From: Pseudoxanthomonas beigongshangi
Lineage (GTDB): Bacteria > Pseudomonadota > Gammaproteobacteria > Xanthomonadales > Xanthomonadaceae
Reading direction: 5' to 3'
DNA length: 64,000 nt
Assembly: GCF_016820515.1 (NCBI RefSeq)
Contig: NZ_JADHDV010000011.1
Span: 1 to 64,000 of the forward strand
In this document: positions 44,032 to 52,162 of the stretch, in pieces
Position numbering within the stretch: position 1 is the stretch's first letter
Layout of the letters: the number at the start of each line of letters is the position of its first letter
Translations under genes and position numbers: made by a program
The notes under the pieces: model-generated
Seen by the model: the letters and a program-made list of their open reading frames with translations, nothing else
Databases searched by the model: none
Told to the model about the DNA's origin: nothing

Positions 44032-45891
44032 GTGAGTGTGGAGGGCGGTTTGCGCGCGTTTGGCCTGCTGGTGCTGACCGGTCTGGTGCTGTGCGGTTGC
44101 TCGCGCGAGCCCGCGGCGTCGCGCAATGCACGCGGCGATGCGGCCGATGTGCGCATGCCCCGGATTACCGTCACCGGTGACGACAGCGTCAACGCCGCCC
44201 TCAACTGGCAGCCTCCGGTGGTCCTGCTGGCGCAGGAGGGCGTCGCCGACGCGCGCAGGCGCGCGGCGCGGGCGCTGGAAGAAGGACGCCTGTATGCCGG
44301 TCCCGACGATGCGATTCCGCTCTACCTGGCCATCCGCCGGCTCGACCCGGAAGACGCCGTGGCCCGCAAGGGTCTGGACCAGGCCCTGGATCGCCTGCTC
44401 GAACGCGGCGAACGGGTGCTGAAAACCGCCGAAGACCGCGACGAGGACGCGCGCGAGGCGGCCCAGATCGCCGCCGTTGCGCGTGCCATCGATCCGGACG
44501 ACGAGGCCGTGCTGGCCTACCTGTCGCGGGTGGATGAAGTCGAACAGTTGACCCGTCTCAACCTGGCCAGCGAGCGCGCGCTCAACGGCGGGCGGTTGGG
44601 CGAGCAGGGCGGCGGCGCGCTGGCGGGCTTTCGCGAAGTGCTGAAGTGGAAACCGGGCCAGGCACGTGCGCTGCAGGGCGTGGCGGCGGTGGAGAGCGCG
44701 CTGATCCGGCGCGCCGAGGATGCGGCGCTGGCCGGCGATTTCGACGGCGCGCGCAACTGGCTGGCGCATGCGGGCAAGGTTCGCGGCGGCGACGAGTCCG
44801 TGACGGTCGCTGACGCGCGCCAGCGGGTCGAAGCGATCCGCACGGTGCGCATCGCCGGGCTGCGCGAATCGGGCGTGCAGGATCTGCAGTCGCCGCTGGG
44901 CCTGAAGGCCGCGCGCGAAAAGCTCGCGGAAGTGCTGCGCATCGCACCGCCTGGCGATCCGGTCGCGGCCGATTTCCGCCAGCGGATCGAACTGGCTACC
45001 CACTACGGGCTCTTCCGTCCCGGCCAGGCCTTCACCGACGCGCTCGGCAACGGCGGCCGCGGGCCGGAAATGGTGATCGTGCCGCACGGTGCGTTCCGCA
45101 TGGGCGCGGACGACAACGAACTGGGCTCCGCCGATGCGGAAAAACCGGCCCACTATGTCCGCTTCGACCGCGGTTTCGCGATGGCGCGCAATGCGGTGAC
45201 CGTCGGCGAATTCCGTCGCTTCGTGCAGGCGACCAGCTATCGCCCGCGCGCGACCCGGCGCGGGCATTCCATCGTCTACGACGAGCGGAGCGGCAACTTC
45301 GTCCGCCGCAGCGGCGTGGACTGGCAATCCGACCATAGCGGGGCGCCGGCGCGCGAGGACATGCCGGTGCTGCATGTCAGCGTCTACGACGCCGAGGCCT
45401 ACGCCGACTGGTTGACCCGCCAGACCGGGCATGGCTATCGCCTGCCCAGCGAGGCGGAGTTCGAATACGCCCTGCGCGCGGGCGTGCAGGGCCGCTACCC
45501 CTGGGGCAACGGGGTGCCACCGGCCAAGGTGGAGAACCTGACCGGCGGCAACGACGCCTCGCCCAGCGGCCGCCATTGGAACAACGCCTTCGTCGGTTAC
45601 GGCGACGGTTACTGGGGACCGGCGCCGGTGGGCAGCTTCCGGCCCAATGCCTGGGGGCTGCACGACATGGGCGGCAACACCAGCGAGTGGGTGGCCGATT
45701 GCTGGCACGCCAGCTACCGGCGGGCGCCGGCCGACGGCGCCGCCTGGTTCAATCCCGGTTGCCGTTCGCGGGTGGTGCGGGGCGGCTCCTGGGCCAGCGC
45801 GCCGGTGCAGGCACGGGCGGCATGGCGTTCCTCCTCGGATTCGGATATGACTAATGCGCGGGTGGGCTTCCGCGTGGTGCGTGGCATCTAG
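44032..45891 (+). CDS. SUMF1/formylglycine-generating-enzyme-fold lipoprotein, catalytic cysteines absent
   Basis: 619 aa from the GTG at 44032 (GTG 44038 also possible). The N-terminal LTGLVLCGCS is a lipobox (Cys23), so an envelope lipoprotein. Residues about 40-335 are helical and charged, without a family I recognise. The C-terminal 280 residues are a SUMF1 domain: MVIVPHGAFRMGADDNE, FRRFVQATSY, YRLPSEAEFEYALRAG, PWGNG, NAWGLHDMGGNTSEWVAD and RVVRGGSW (584-587). In true formylglycine-generating enzymes the segment after RGGSW holds the two active-site cysteines; here it reads ASAPVQARAAW, so it is probably a non-catalytic binding or structural version. It leads a cluster with M48 protease and a START-like protein. 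Confidence 0.88.
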   Translation: MSVEGGLRAFGLLVLTGLVLCGCSREPAASRNARGDAADVRMPRITVTGDDSVNAALNWQPPVVLLAQEGVADARRRAARALEEGRLYAGPDDAIPLYLAIRRLDPEDAVARKGLDQALDRLLERGERVLKTAEDRDEDAREAAQIAAVARAIDPDDEAVLAYLSRVDEVEQLTRLNLASERALNGGRLGEQGGGALAGFREVLKWKPGQARALQGVAAVESALIRRAEDAALAGDFDGARNWLAHAGKVRGGDESVTVADARQRVEAIRTVRIAGLRESGVQDLQSPLGLKAAREKLAEVLRIAPPGDPVAADFRQRIELATHYGLFRPGQAFTDALGNGGRGPEMVIVPHGAFRMGADDNELGSADAEKPAHYVRFDRGFAMARNAVTVGEFRRFVQATSYRPRATRRGHSIVYDERSGNFVRRSGVDWQSDHSGAPAREDMPVLHVSVYDAEAYADWLTRQTGHGYRLPSEAEFEYALRAGVQGRYPWGNGVPPAKVENLTGGNDASPSGRHWNNAFVGYGDGYWGPAPVGSFRPNAWGLHDMGGNTSEWVADCWHASYRRAPADGAAWFNPGCRSRVVRGGSWASAPVQARAAWRSSSDSDMTNARVGFRVVRGI

Positions 45892-45911
45892 CCGGCAACT
45901 GGGAGAAGGCG

Positions 45912-46826
45912 ATGAGGAACGATCCGTTCGGGCAGGGACAGTACGAACAGGGTGGCGCGCCCCGGCGGCGCGGCCTGTTCGGCAACGTGCGCTGGCTGAT
46001 CCTGCTGGGGTTCGCGGGCTATGCCGCGTTCTACTGGTTCTCCAACCGCGTCGTGGACCCCTACACCGGCGAGAAGGTGCTGATCGACAGCTCGATCAGC
46101 GTGGAGGAGGAAAAGGCGCTGGGCCTGCAGGCCTACCAGGAAATCCTCTCGCAGGAACGCCCGGTCGATCCCGATTCGCAGATTGCCCAGCAGGTGCGCG
46201 CCATCGCGCAGCGCCTGATCGAAAAGATCCCCGAAGTCGAAGCGGCCATCGCCCAGGAGCGGGGCACCCAGGCCAGTGGCAACTGGCGCACCTTCGACTG
46301 GGATGTCAACGTCATCCAGTCAGACCAGGCCAATGCGTTCTGCCTGCCCGGCGGCAAGATGGCCGTCTACACCGGGCTGATCCCGGTCGCCAAGAATGCC
46401 GATGCGGTGGCGGTGGTGATGGGCCACGAGATCGCGCATGCCCTGTTGCGTCATGGCGCCCAGCGCATGTCCCAGCAGAAACTGACCCAGATCGGCCAGA
46501 TGGCCGGCGCGATGAGCGGCATGGATCCGCAACAGCAGCAGATGGTGATGGCGGCGATGGGCTACGGCTACCTGTTGCCTTACGCGCGCACGCATGAAAC
46601 CCAGGCCGACGAAGTCGGGCTGATGCTCGCCGCCGCGGCCTGCTTCAATCCGCAGGAAGCGGTGCCGCTGTGGGAGCGCATGAGCGAGGCCAGCGGTGGG
46701 CAGGCGCCGCCCGAGTTCTCCTCCACCCATCCCAACCCCGGCACCCGCATCCAGAACCTGACCGCGCTGATGCCCAAGGCGATGGAATACCGCAACCGGT
46801 ACTGCAAAGAGGCGGCGGCGCAATGA
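45912..46826 (+). CDS. M48-family membrane metalloprotease
   Basis: 304 aa with one N-terminal transmembrane helix (about 26-43) and a Zn-protease domain: HEIAH (172-176) and a third ligand, Glu229, in ETQAD. AFCLPGGKMAVYTGL is the conserved strand before the active-site helix. The layout resembles the LoiP/BepA-like M48 group involved in outer-membrane quality control rather than HtpX. The protein sits 20 bp after the SUMF1 lipoprotein and its stop overlaps the next gene (ATGA), so all three are probably one operon. Confidence 0.9.
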   Translation: MRNDPFGQGQYEQGGAPRRRGLFGNVRWLILLGFAGYAAFYWFSNRVVDPYTGEKVLIDSSISVEEEKALGLQAYQEILSQERPVDPDSQIAQQVRAIAQRLIEKIPEVEAAIAQERGTQASGNWRTFDWDVNVIQSDQANAFCLPGGKMAVYTGLIPVAKNADAVAVVMGHEIAHALLRHGAQRMSQQKLTQIGQMAGAMSGMDPQQQQMVMAAMGYGYLLPYARTHETQADEVGLMLAAAACFNPQEAVPLWERMSEASGGQAPPEFSSTHPNPGTRIQNLTALMPKAMEYRNRYCKEAAAQ

Positions 46827-47347
46827 TCGCGCGCCGGTGGGCGGCGATGCTGCTGGCCGGCGGACTGGCGGTGTCGGCGCAGGCGGCGGTCAAGGACCAG
46901 GCCGCCAACGGCTTCACCGTCGAGAACAGCCAATGGGTGCCGGTGACGCCGGAAGCGGCATGGAAGGGATTGGCCGAGATCGGGCAGTGGTGGCCGAAGG
47001 ATCACACCTGGTGGGGTGACGCCTCACGCCTGAGCCTGGAGCCGCGCGCCGGCGGCTGCTTCTGCGAAATCGACGGCCTGCGCCAGGCCCGGCACATGAC
47101 GGTGGTGTTCGCCGAGCCAGGCAAGCTCCTGCGCCTGACCGGCGGTCTTGGACCGCTGCAGGGAATGGGATTGTCGGGGGCGATGGAATGGCGCCTGGCC
47201 GAGGAGAACGGCGGCACCCGTATCACGCTGTGGTATCGCGCCGGCGGTTACACGCCGGACGACCTGCGCACCCTGGCCCCGGTGGTGGACCGGGTGCAGG
47301 CGCAGCAACTGGCTGGATTGGCGGAGTACCTGCGCAAGGGCGGGTAA
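46823..47347 (+). CDS. Exported SRPBCC/START-like protein
   Basis: 174 aa. The signal peptide is MLLAGGLAVSAQA near residues 9-21. The rest has a START/Bet v1-like pattern: FTVENSQWVPVTPEAAWKGLAEIGQWW, then strands ending in GMGLSGAMEWRLAEENGGTRITLWYRAGG, and a long C-terminal helix. This fold makes a hydrophobic pocket; a lipid-like ligand is possible. Periplasmic START proteins are less common than cytosolic ones. Its ATG overlaps the protease stop. Confidence 0.78.
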   Translation: MIARRWAAMLLAGGLAVSAQAAVKDQAANGFTVENSQWVPVTPEAAWKGLAEIGQWWPKDHTWWGDASRLSLEPRAGGCFCEIDGLRQARHMTVVFAEPGKLLRLTGGLGPLQGMGLSGAMEWRLAEENGGTRITLWYRAGGYTPDDLRTLAPVVDRVQAQQLAGLAEYLRKGG

Positions 47348-47374
47348 ACGCTCGCCGAGGAATCGGAACCGCGC

Positions 47375-47522
47375 GTAGAGCGGAGCTTGCTCCGCTGCTT
47401 TTGTGGGATGTTGCAACGTTGTCTGCCTTCGTTTCCAGCCTTCGACAGCTTGTGCTTCAGCGTCCGATACCGATGACGCATGAGAAACCAAAACCAAGGC
47501 AGCGGAGCGAGCTCCGCTCTAC
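47375..47522. repeat. REP doublet, second copy
   Basis: Inverted palindromes at 47375-47398 (GTAGAGCGGAGCTTGCTCCG then CTGC) and 47499-47522, about 100 bp apart, as at 7337. The right unit ends one base before the stop codon of the small membrane-protein gene. Confidence 0.85.
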
Positions 47523-47523
47523 C

Positions 47524-47694
47524 TCAGAGCTTGCTGAAAACCGTCGCCGCCACCAGCAACCCGAATCCCGCCACCACCAGCCAGAACGCATGCGGCGCCA
47601 GCACCGGGATGTAGCCGAAACGCGCGGCGATGCCGCCGCTGCCGAGCAGCAGTGCGATGAGCCAGACGCCGAAAGTGGGAGGAGTGAGTTTCAT
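47524..47694 (-). CDS. Small two-helix membrane protein, unknown function
   Basis: 56 aa, two hydrophobic segments (GVWLIALLLGSGGIAARFG and AFWLVVAGFGLLVAATVF). AAGGAAA lies upstream of the ATG at 47694, supporting translation. It lies 53 bp downstream of an acetoacetyl-CoA reductase gene on the same strand and may be its operon tail. I do not recognise the family. The C-terminal stop abuts a REP palindrome. Confidence 0.65.
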   Translation of the reverse strand: MKLTPPTFGVWLIALLLGSGGIAARFGYIPVLAPHAFWLVVAGFGLLVAATVFSKL

Positions 47695-47747
47695 CCGGTT
47701 TCCTTGGTTGTGCGATCGTGCAATGGAATGCGCAGCATAGCCGCGGC

Positions 47748-48488
47748 TCAGAAGCTCATGAAGAGGCCGCCGTTGACCGGCAGGTTGGCGCCGGTGATGT
47801 AGCCGGACGCATCGTCGGCCAGGAACGCCACGGCGCGGGCGATGTCCTCCGGCGCACCGATCCGGCCGACCGGGACCGAGGCGATGGTGCGCGACCGCAC
47901 GTCCTCCGGCATCGCGCGGGTCATCGGCGTTTCGATGTAGCCGGGCGACACGCTGTTGACGGTGATGCCCTTGGCCGCGACTTCGCGCGCCAGCGACATG
48001 GTGAAGCCGTGCAGACCGGCCTTGGCGGCGGCGTAGTTGGTCTGGCCGAAGTTGCCGGTCTGGCCACTGACCGAACTGATGTTGATGACCCGGCCGAAGC
48101 CGCGCGCCTGCATGCCGTCGATGGCGTGGCGCGAGAGGTTGAACACGCTGCCCAGGTTGACGTCGATGACCGCTTCCCATTGCGACTCGTCCATCTTGCG
48201 CAGGGTGGAGTCGCGGGTGATGCCGGCGTTGTTGACCAGGATGTCCAGCCCGCCGTGCGCGTCCTGCACATCGCGCACGAACGCGCCGCAGGCGGAAAAG
48301 TCGCTGACGTCCAACGGCATGAAATGGACGTCCAGCCCGGTGGTGGCGTCGGCGAAGGATGCCCGGCGCGCATCGTCGGCGGGCAGGTCGGCGGCGATGA
48401 CGGTATGGCCGGCGCCGGCCAATTGCTTGCAGATGGCGGTGCCCAGACCGCCGATGCCGCCGGTGACGACCGCGACGCGTTTGCTCAT
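47748..48488 (-). CDS. Acetoacetyl-CoA reductase (PhbB-like SDR), copy 1
   Basis: 246-aa short-chain dehydrogenase. The cofactor motif TGGIGGLGTA, NNAG (ILVNNAGITRDST), catalytic SSVSGQ-serine and YAAAK are intact; the C-terminal NGGLFMSF is like PhaB. It probably reduces acetoacetyl-CoA to (R)-3-hydroxybutyryl-CoA with NADPH for polyhydroxybutyrate. It is the downstream partner of phaR (76 bp, with a terminator between) and a paralogue of the gene at 49237. Confidence 0.85.
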   Translation of the reverse strand: MSKRVAVVTGGIGGLGTAICKQLAGAGHTVIAADLPADDARRASFADATTGLDVHFMPLDVSDFSACGAFVRDVQDAHGGLDILVNNAGITRDSTLRKMDESQWEAVIDVNLGSVFNLSRHAIDGMQARGFGRVINISSVSGQTGNFGQTNYAAAKAGLHGFTMSLAREVAAKGITVNSVSPGYIETPMTRAMPEDVRSRTIASVPVGRIGAPEDIARAVAFLADDASGYITGANLPVNGGLFMSF

Positions 48489-48517
48489 GGAGGGGATCCT
48501 CGGAAATCGGATGGCAT

Positions 48518-48546
48518 GAAAAAGCCCGCGCCACGGGGCGCGGGCT
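48518..48546 (-). terminator. Terminator between phaR and the first reductase gene
   Basis: On the minus strand AGCCCGCGCC, short loop, GGCGCGGGCT followed by TTTTC. It lies 19 bp after the phaR stop, so the reductase gene likely has its own promoter. Confidence 0.85.
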
Positions 48547-48564
48547 CGTTCACGGAAACGGGAT

Positions 48565-49071
48565 TCAGCGGGCGCGGGTCTTCGGCGTCTCGCGCGGGGC
48601 TTCCTTCGGCTTGGCGGTGGCCGGACGGCCCAGGCCGCCGCCGCTGAGGTTGCGCTGGAATTCCTGCCACAGCTCCAGGTTGCGCTCGGTCAGCTGGTTC
48701 ATCATGGTCCAGGGCGTCTGTCCCAGCAGGTTGCCCATCTGGCTGCGGAACTGCTGCTGCTGCTCCATGAAGATCTGCATGCTGCGCTCCAGGTAGTTGC
48801 CCATGAAGCCCTGCAGCGAATCGCCGTAGAAGCGGATGATCTGGCTCAGCAGCTGGGTGGACAGCACCGGTTCGCCATCCTGTTCCTGCTCGCTGATGAT
48901 CTGCAGCAGGACGGTGCGGGTCAGGTCCTCGCCGCTCTTGGCGTCGCGGACCTCGAAGTCCTCGCCATCGACGATCAGCTGGCGGACGTCCTCGATGGTG
49001 ATGTAACTGGAAATCTCGGTGTCGTAGAGACGGCGGTTCGGGTACTTCTTGATGATGCGGATCGCAGCCAT
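48565..49071 (-). CDS. phaR: Polyhydroxyalkanoate synthesis repressor PhaR
   Basis: 168 aa with the N-terminal PHB DNA-binding domain (IRIIKKYPNRRLYDTEISSY, IEDVRQLIVDGEDFEV) and the PHB accumulation domain (TRTVLLQIISEQE; SQIIRFYGDSLQGFMGNYLE). PhaR binds both phasin promoters and PHB granules and senses polymer. The C-terminal tail is Pro/Ala/Lys-rich. It lies between two acetoacetyl-CoA reductase genes, but no PHB synthase or phasin gene is in the window. Confidence 0.93.
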   Translation of the reverse strand: MAAIRIIKKYPNRRLYDTEISSYITIEDVRQLIVDGEDFEVRDAKSGEDLTRTVLLQIISEQEQDGEPVLSTQLLSQIIRFYGDSLQGFMGNYLERSMQIFMEQQQQFRSQMGNLLGQTPWTMMNQLTERNLELWQEFQRNLSGGGLGRPATAKPKEAPRETPKTRAR

Positions 49072-49178
49072 GAAGCAATCACTCTAAAACGCAGTGCCGG
49101 GCAGCATGACGCAGCGCAGCAGCCCTTGCAACAGGCCGCAGGTCAGGGGTGCCCTGTTCAGGAACAACGCCGGGCAAA

Positions 49179-49211
49179 AAAAATGCTGCGGGCCGGACCC
49201 GCAGCATTTTT
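49179..49211 (-). terminator. Bidirectional terminator between phaR and the second reductase gene
   Basis: AAAAATGCTGCGGG with CCCGCAGCATTTTT, a stem with A- and T-runs on its two sides; it ends 25 bp beyond the stop of the reductase gene at 49237. Confidence 0.9.
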
Positions 49212-49236
49212 GGATCGTGGCGGGCGCCGGAACCGG

Positions 49237-49977
49237 TCACCAACCCATGTGGTGGCCGCCGTTGATGTCCAGGTTGGAACCGGTGATCCAGCCGGCCTCG
49301 TCGGCGACCAGGAACGCCACCGCATAGGCGATCTCGTCCGGGTTGCCCAGGCGGCCGGTCGGGATGTCCGCGGCGATCTTGGCGCGCACTTCCTCCGGCA
49401 CCGCCATCACCATGTCGGTGGCGACGTAGCCCGGCGACACCGTGTTGACGGTGATGCCGAGCTTGGCGTTCTCGCGGGCCAGCGAAATGGTGAAGCCGTG
49501 CATGCCGGCCTTGGCGGCGGCGTAGTTGGCCTGTCCGTACTGGCCCTTGAGGCCGTTGATGGAACTGATCTGGATGATCCGGCCCCACTTGCGATCGCGC
49601 ATGCCCTCGATCACCGGGCGGGTCATGTTGAACACCGAATTGAGGTTGGTGTTGATGACCTCGTTCCACTGCAGTGAACTCATGCGGTGGAAGGTGGTGT
49701 CGCGGGTGATGCCGGCGTTGTTGATCAGGATTTCCACCGGGCCGAGTTCGGCCTCGACCTTGCGCACGAGGGATTCGGCTTCCTCGGCGGAAGTGACGTC
49801 GCCGGGGAACAGCGCGACATCGTAGCCGTCGGCCTTCATCTGCTGCTGCCAGGCCTTGGCCTTTTCCTCGTTGCGGTAATTGGTGGCTACGCGATGGCCC
49901 ATGCCGGCCAACTTCTTGCAGATGGCGGTTCCGATGCCGCCGGTGCCGCCGGTGACCAGCGCGACGCGAGAACTCAT
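49237..49977 (-). CDS. phbB: Acetoacetyl-CoA reductase (PhbB), copy 2
   Basis: 246-aa SDR with TGGTGGIGTA, INNAGITRDTTF, the catalytic serine ISSINGLKGQYGQ and YAAAK, and SPGYVATDM. It is closer to Ralstonia-type PhaB than copy 1 (for example SSVNGQKGQFGQ-like loop and NGGHHMGW end). The cofactor loop after GGTGG is followed by ATNYRNEEKAK, an NADPH-type pattern. It has its own terminator, so it is a separate transcription unit from phaR. Confidence 0.9.
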   Translation of the reverse strand: MSSRVALVTGGTGGIGTAICKKLAGMGHRVATNYRNEEKAKAWQQQMKADGYDVALFPGDVTSAEEAESLVRKVEAELGPVEILINNAGITRDTTFHRMSSLQWNEVINTNLNSVFNMTRPVIEGMRDRKWGRIIQISSINGLKGQYGQANYAAAKAGMHGFTISLARENAKLGITVNTVSPGYVATDMVMAVPEEVRAKIAADIPTGRLGNPDEIAYAVAFLVADEAGWITGSNLDINGGHHMGW

Positions 49978-50027
49978 GTGGGGCTTCTCCTGTGGGGACC
50001 GCCCGCAAAAGGCGGTTGCTCCGGATT

Positions 50028-50951
50028 CTAGACAGCGTGCGCGTCAGGCGCGTTGTGCGGCGCAGCGAATGGGATGCGCGCCTGGCGGGGAAGGCGTTCC
50101 GGAACGAACTCATCGGCCGCCGTCCGCAGCAGTCCGGTCACCCCGCCACTGGCCGGCAGGCGATCCGCCGGCTGTCCGAGCGCGGCCCAGGCGACGCGCA
50201 GCGCGGGCAGGGGATCGGTGGCGTCGATCGGCAGCGCGGCCATCGATTTGGACAGCTTCTGGCCTTCCCCGTCCACGACCAGCGGCAGGTGCAGGTAGCG
50301 TGGCGTCGGCAAGCCCAGGGCACGCTGCAGATGGATCTGCCGGGGCGTGGAATCCAGCAGATCGGCGCCGCGCACGATGTCGGTGAAGCCCTGGGCGGCA
50401 TCGTCCACCACCACCGCCAGTTGATAGGCCCAGTAACCGTCGGCCCGGCGCAGCACCACGTCGCCGGCTTCGGCATGGACATCCTGTTCGAAGTGGCCTT
50501 GCAGACCGTCCTCGAACCCGATCACGGTGCCGGTTCCGACCCGCAGCCGGACAGCCGGATGCGCGCGCGCTTCGGCCGCTACGCAGCGATGGTGGATGCC
50601 GCCGGCTGCGGCCAGCTCGCTGCGGCTGCAATGGCAGAAGAATGCCTGGCCCCGCTCCAGCAGTTCGTCCAGCGCGGCCTGGTACAGGACGCCGCGTTCG
50701 CTCTGCCGCACCACCGGGCCGTCGGAGACCAGGCCGAATGCGGCCAGCGTGGCCAATTGGAGATCGGCGGCACCGGTGACTTCGCGAGGCGGATCCAGAT
50801 CCTCAACCCGCACCCACCATTCGCCGCCGGCATGGCGTGCCAGCAGCCAACTGCCCAGCGCGGCCAGCAGGGAGCCAAAGTGCAGCGGGCCGGTGGGCGA
50901 GGGCGCGAAGCGGCCCCGGTAGGGGCGCGCGGATTCAGGGCGTGCGGACAT
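50028..50951 (-). CDS. gluQ: Glutamyl-Q tRNA(Asp) synthetase
   Basis: 307 aa, a truncated GluRS lacking the anticodon-binding domain, which loads glutamate on queuosine of tRNA-Asp. Seen: APSPTGPLHFGSLLAALGS (HIGH-like), RVEDLDPPR, zinc ligands around CHCSRSEL and HHRC, and KLSKS near the C-terminal side. The GluRS anticodon domain is absent, as in YadB. Divergent from htpX (112 bp). Confidence 0.94.
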   Translation of the reverse strand: MSARPESARPYRGRFAPSPTGPLHFGSLLAALGSWLLARHAGGEWWVRVEDLDPPREVTGAADLQLATLAAFGLVSDGPVVRQSERGVLYQAALDELLERGQAFFCHCSRSELAAAGGIHHRCVAAEARAHPAVRLRVGTGTVIGFEDGLQGHFEQDVHAEAGDVVLRRADGYWAYQLAVVVDDAAQGFTDIVRGADLLDSTPRQIHLQRALGLPTPRYLHLPLVVDGEGQKLSKSMAALPIDATDPLPALRVAWAALGQPADRLPASGGVTGLLRTAADEFVPERLPRQARIPFAAPHNAPDAHAV

Positions 50952-51063
50952 GCGTGCGGTGCGTTTCCAAAGCTGAATCGTCGGTCAGGAACGTGCTTGA
51001 ATTCAACCGCGCACGGCCGCAGATTCGCTCAACATTTCACACCGAAAGCCTGCGGAGTCTCCC

Positions 51064-51945
51064 GTGTTCAGCCGTATCGCCCTGTTCCTCGCCACCAACC
51101 TGGCCGTGCTCGTCCTGGCGAGCGTCGTCATGTCGATACTCGGGGTCAATCCGAACCAGATGTCCGGGCTGCTGGTGATGGCCGCCATCTTCGGCTTCGG
51201 CGGATCGCTGATCTCGCTGCTGCTGTCCAAGACCATGGCCCTGCGCGCGACCGGTGCGCAGGTGATCGAGCAGCCGCGCAACGAGGCCGAGCAGTGGCTG
51301 CTGGCCACCGTGCAGCGCCAGGCCCAGGGTGCCGGCATCGGCATGCCGCAGGTGGCGATCTACGACGCGCCGGAAATCAATGCCTTCGCCACCGGCGCCA
51401 ACCGCAACAACGCGCTGGTGGCGGTGTCCACCGGCCTGCTGCGGGCGATGAACCGCGACGAAGCCGAAGCCGTGCTCGGCCACGAGGTCAGCCACGTCGC
51501 CAACGGCGACATGGTGACGATGGCGTTGCTGCAAGGCGTGCTGAACACCTTCGTGATCGTGCTGGCGCGCGTGGTCGGCGGCATCGTCGACAGTTTCCTG
51601 TCGGGCAATCGCGAGGGCGAGGGCCGCGGTTTCGGTTACTACATCATCGTGATGGTGCTGGAAGTGGTGTTCGGCCTGTTCGCCACGATGATCGCGATGT
51701 GGTTCTCGCGCCGGCGCGAGTTCCGCGCCGACGCCGGCGGCGCCAACCTGGCCGGCCGCCACAAGATGATCGCCGCGCTGGAGCGCCTGAACGCGCAGCA
51801 TGCGCAGAGCACGCTGCCGGCGCAGGTGGAGGCGTTCGGCATCGCCGGCGGCATCGGCCAGGGCTTGAAGCGCCTGTTCCTGAGCCATCCGCCGCTGGAG
51901 GAGCGCATTGCCGCGCTGCGGGCGGCACAGGGCACGTTTGCCTGA
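51064..51945 (+). CDS. htpX: Protease HtpX
   Basis: 293-aa inner-membrane M48B zinc protease: two N-terminal helices ([40 protein letters not shown]), HEVSH (140-144), two more helices, and a second zinc-site region [11 protein letters not shown]. It degrades misfolded membrane proteins. GTG start at 51064. A CTTGAA at 50996-51001 resembles a sigma-32 -35 element, but the matching -10 is poor. It ends at a strong terminator. Confidence 0.95.
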   Translation: MFSRIALFLATNLAVLVLASVVMSILGVNPNQMSGLLVMAAIFGFGGSLISLLLSKTMALRATGAQVIEQPRNEAEQWLLATVQRQAQGAGIGMPQVAIYDAPEINAFATGANRNNALVAVSTGLLRAMNRDEAEAVLGHEVSHVANGDMVTMALLQGVLNTFVIVLARVVGGIVDSFLSGNREGEGRGFGYYIIVMVLEVVFGLFATMIAMWFSRRREFRADAGGANLAGRHKMIAALERLNAQHAQSTLPAQVEAFGIAGGIGQGLKRLFLSHPPLEERIAALRAAQGTFA

Positions 51946-51967
51946 GACGACATCGCAGGAGCACGCG

Positions 51968-51996
51968 AAACCCGCCGCAAGGCGGGTTTCTTTTTT
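51968..51996 (+). terminator. Terminator of htpX
   Basis: AAACCCGCC, loop GCAA, GGCGGGTTT, then CTTTTTT. 23 bp after the stop codon. Confidence 0.92.
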
Positions 51997-52003
51997 CCGT
52001 TCC

Positions 52004-52111
52004 GTAGAGCGGAGCTTGCTCCGCTGCCTTCGCTCTGGCCTTTGCTTTTGCGTCTCGCTTTCACGGGAAGCGGAAACCAAGGCAAGGGCAGCGGAGCAAG
52101 CTCCGCTCCAC
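52004..52111. repeat. REP doublet, third copy
   Basis: Inverted palindromes at 52004-52027 (GTAGAGCGGAGCTTGCTCCG then CTGC) and 52088-52111, with a 60-bp core containing TTTGCTTTTGCG. It starts directly after the htpX terminator and lies between convergent genes. Confidence 0.87.
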
Positions 52112-52162
52112 GACGGAAAGTCGGGCGCGACGGGGAGGCCGGAAGCCCGCCCCATGTGTGAA

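Noticed and set aside
50996-51030. Sigma-32 promoter of htpX
   Set aside because: CTTGAA is present, but no CCCCAT-type -10 is found at the required distance.
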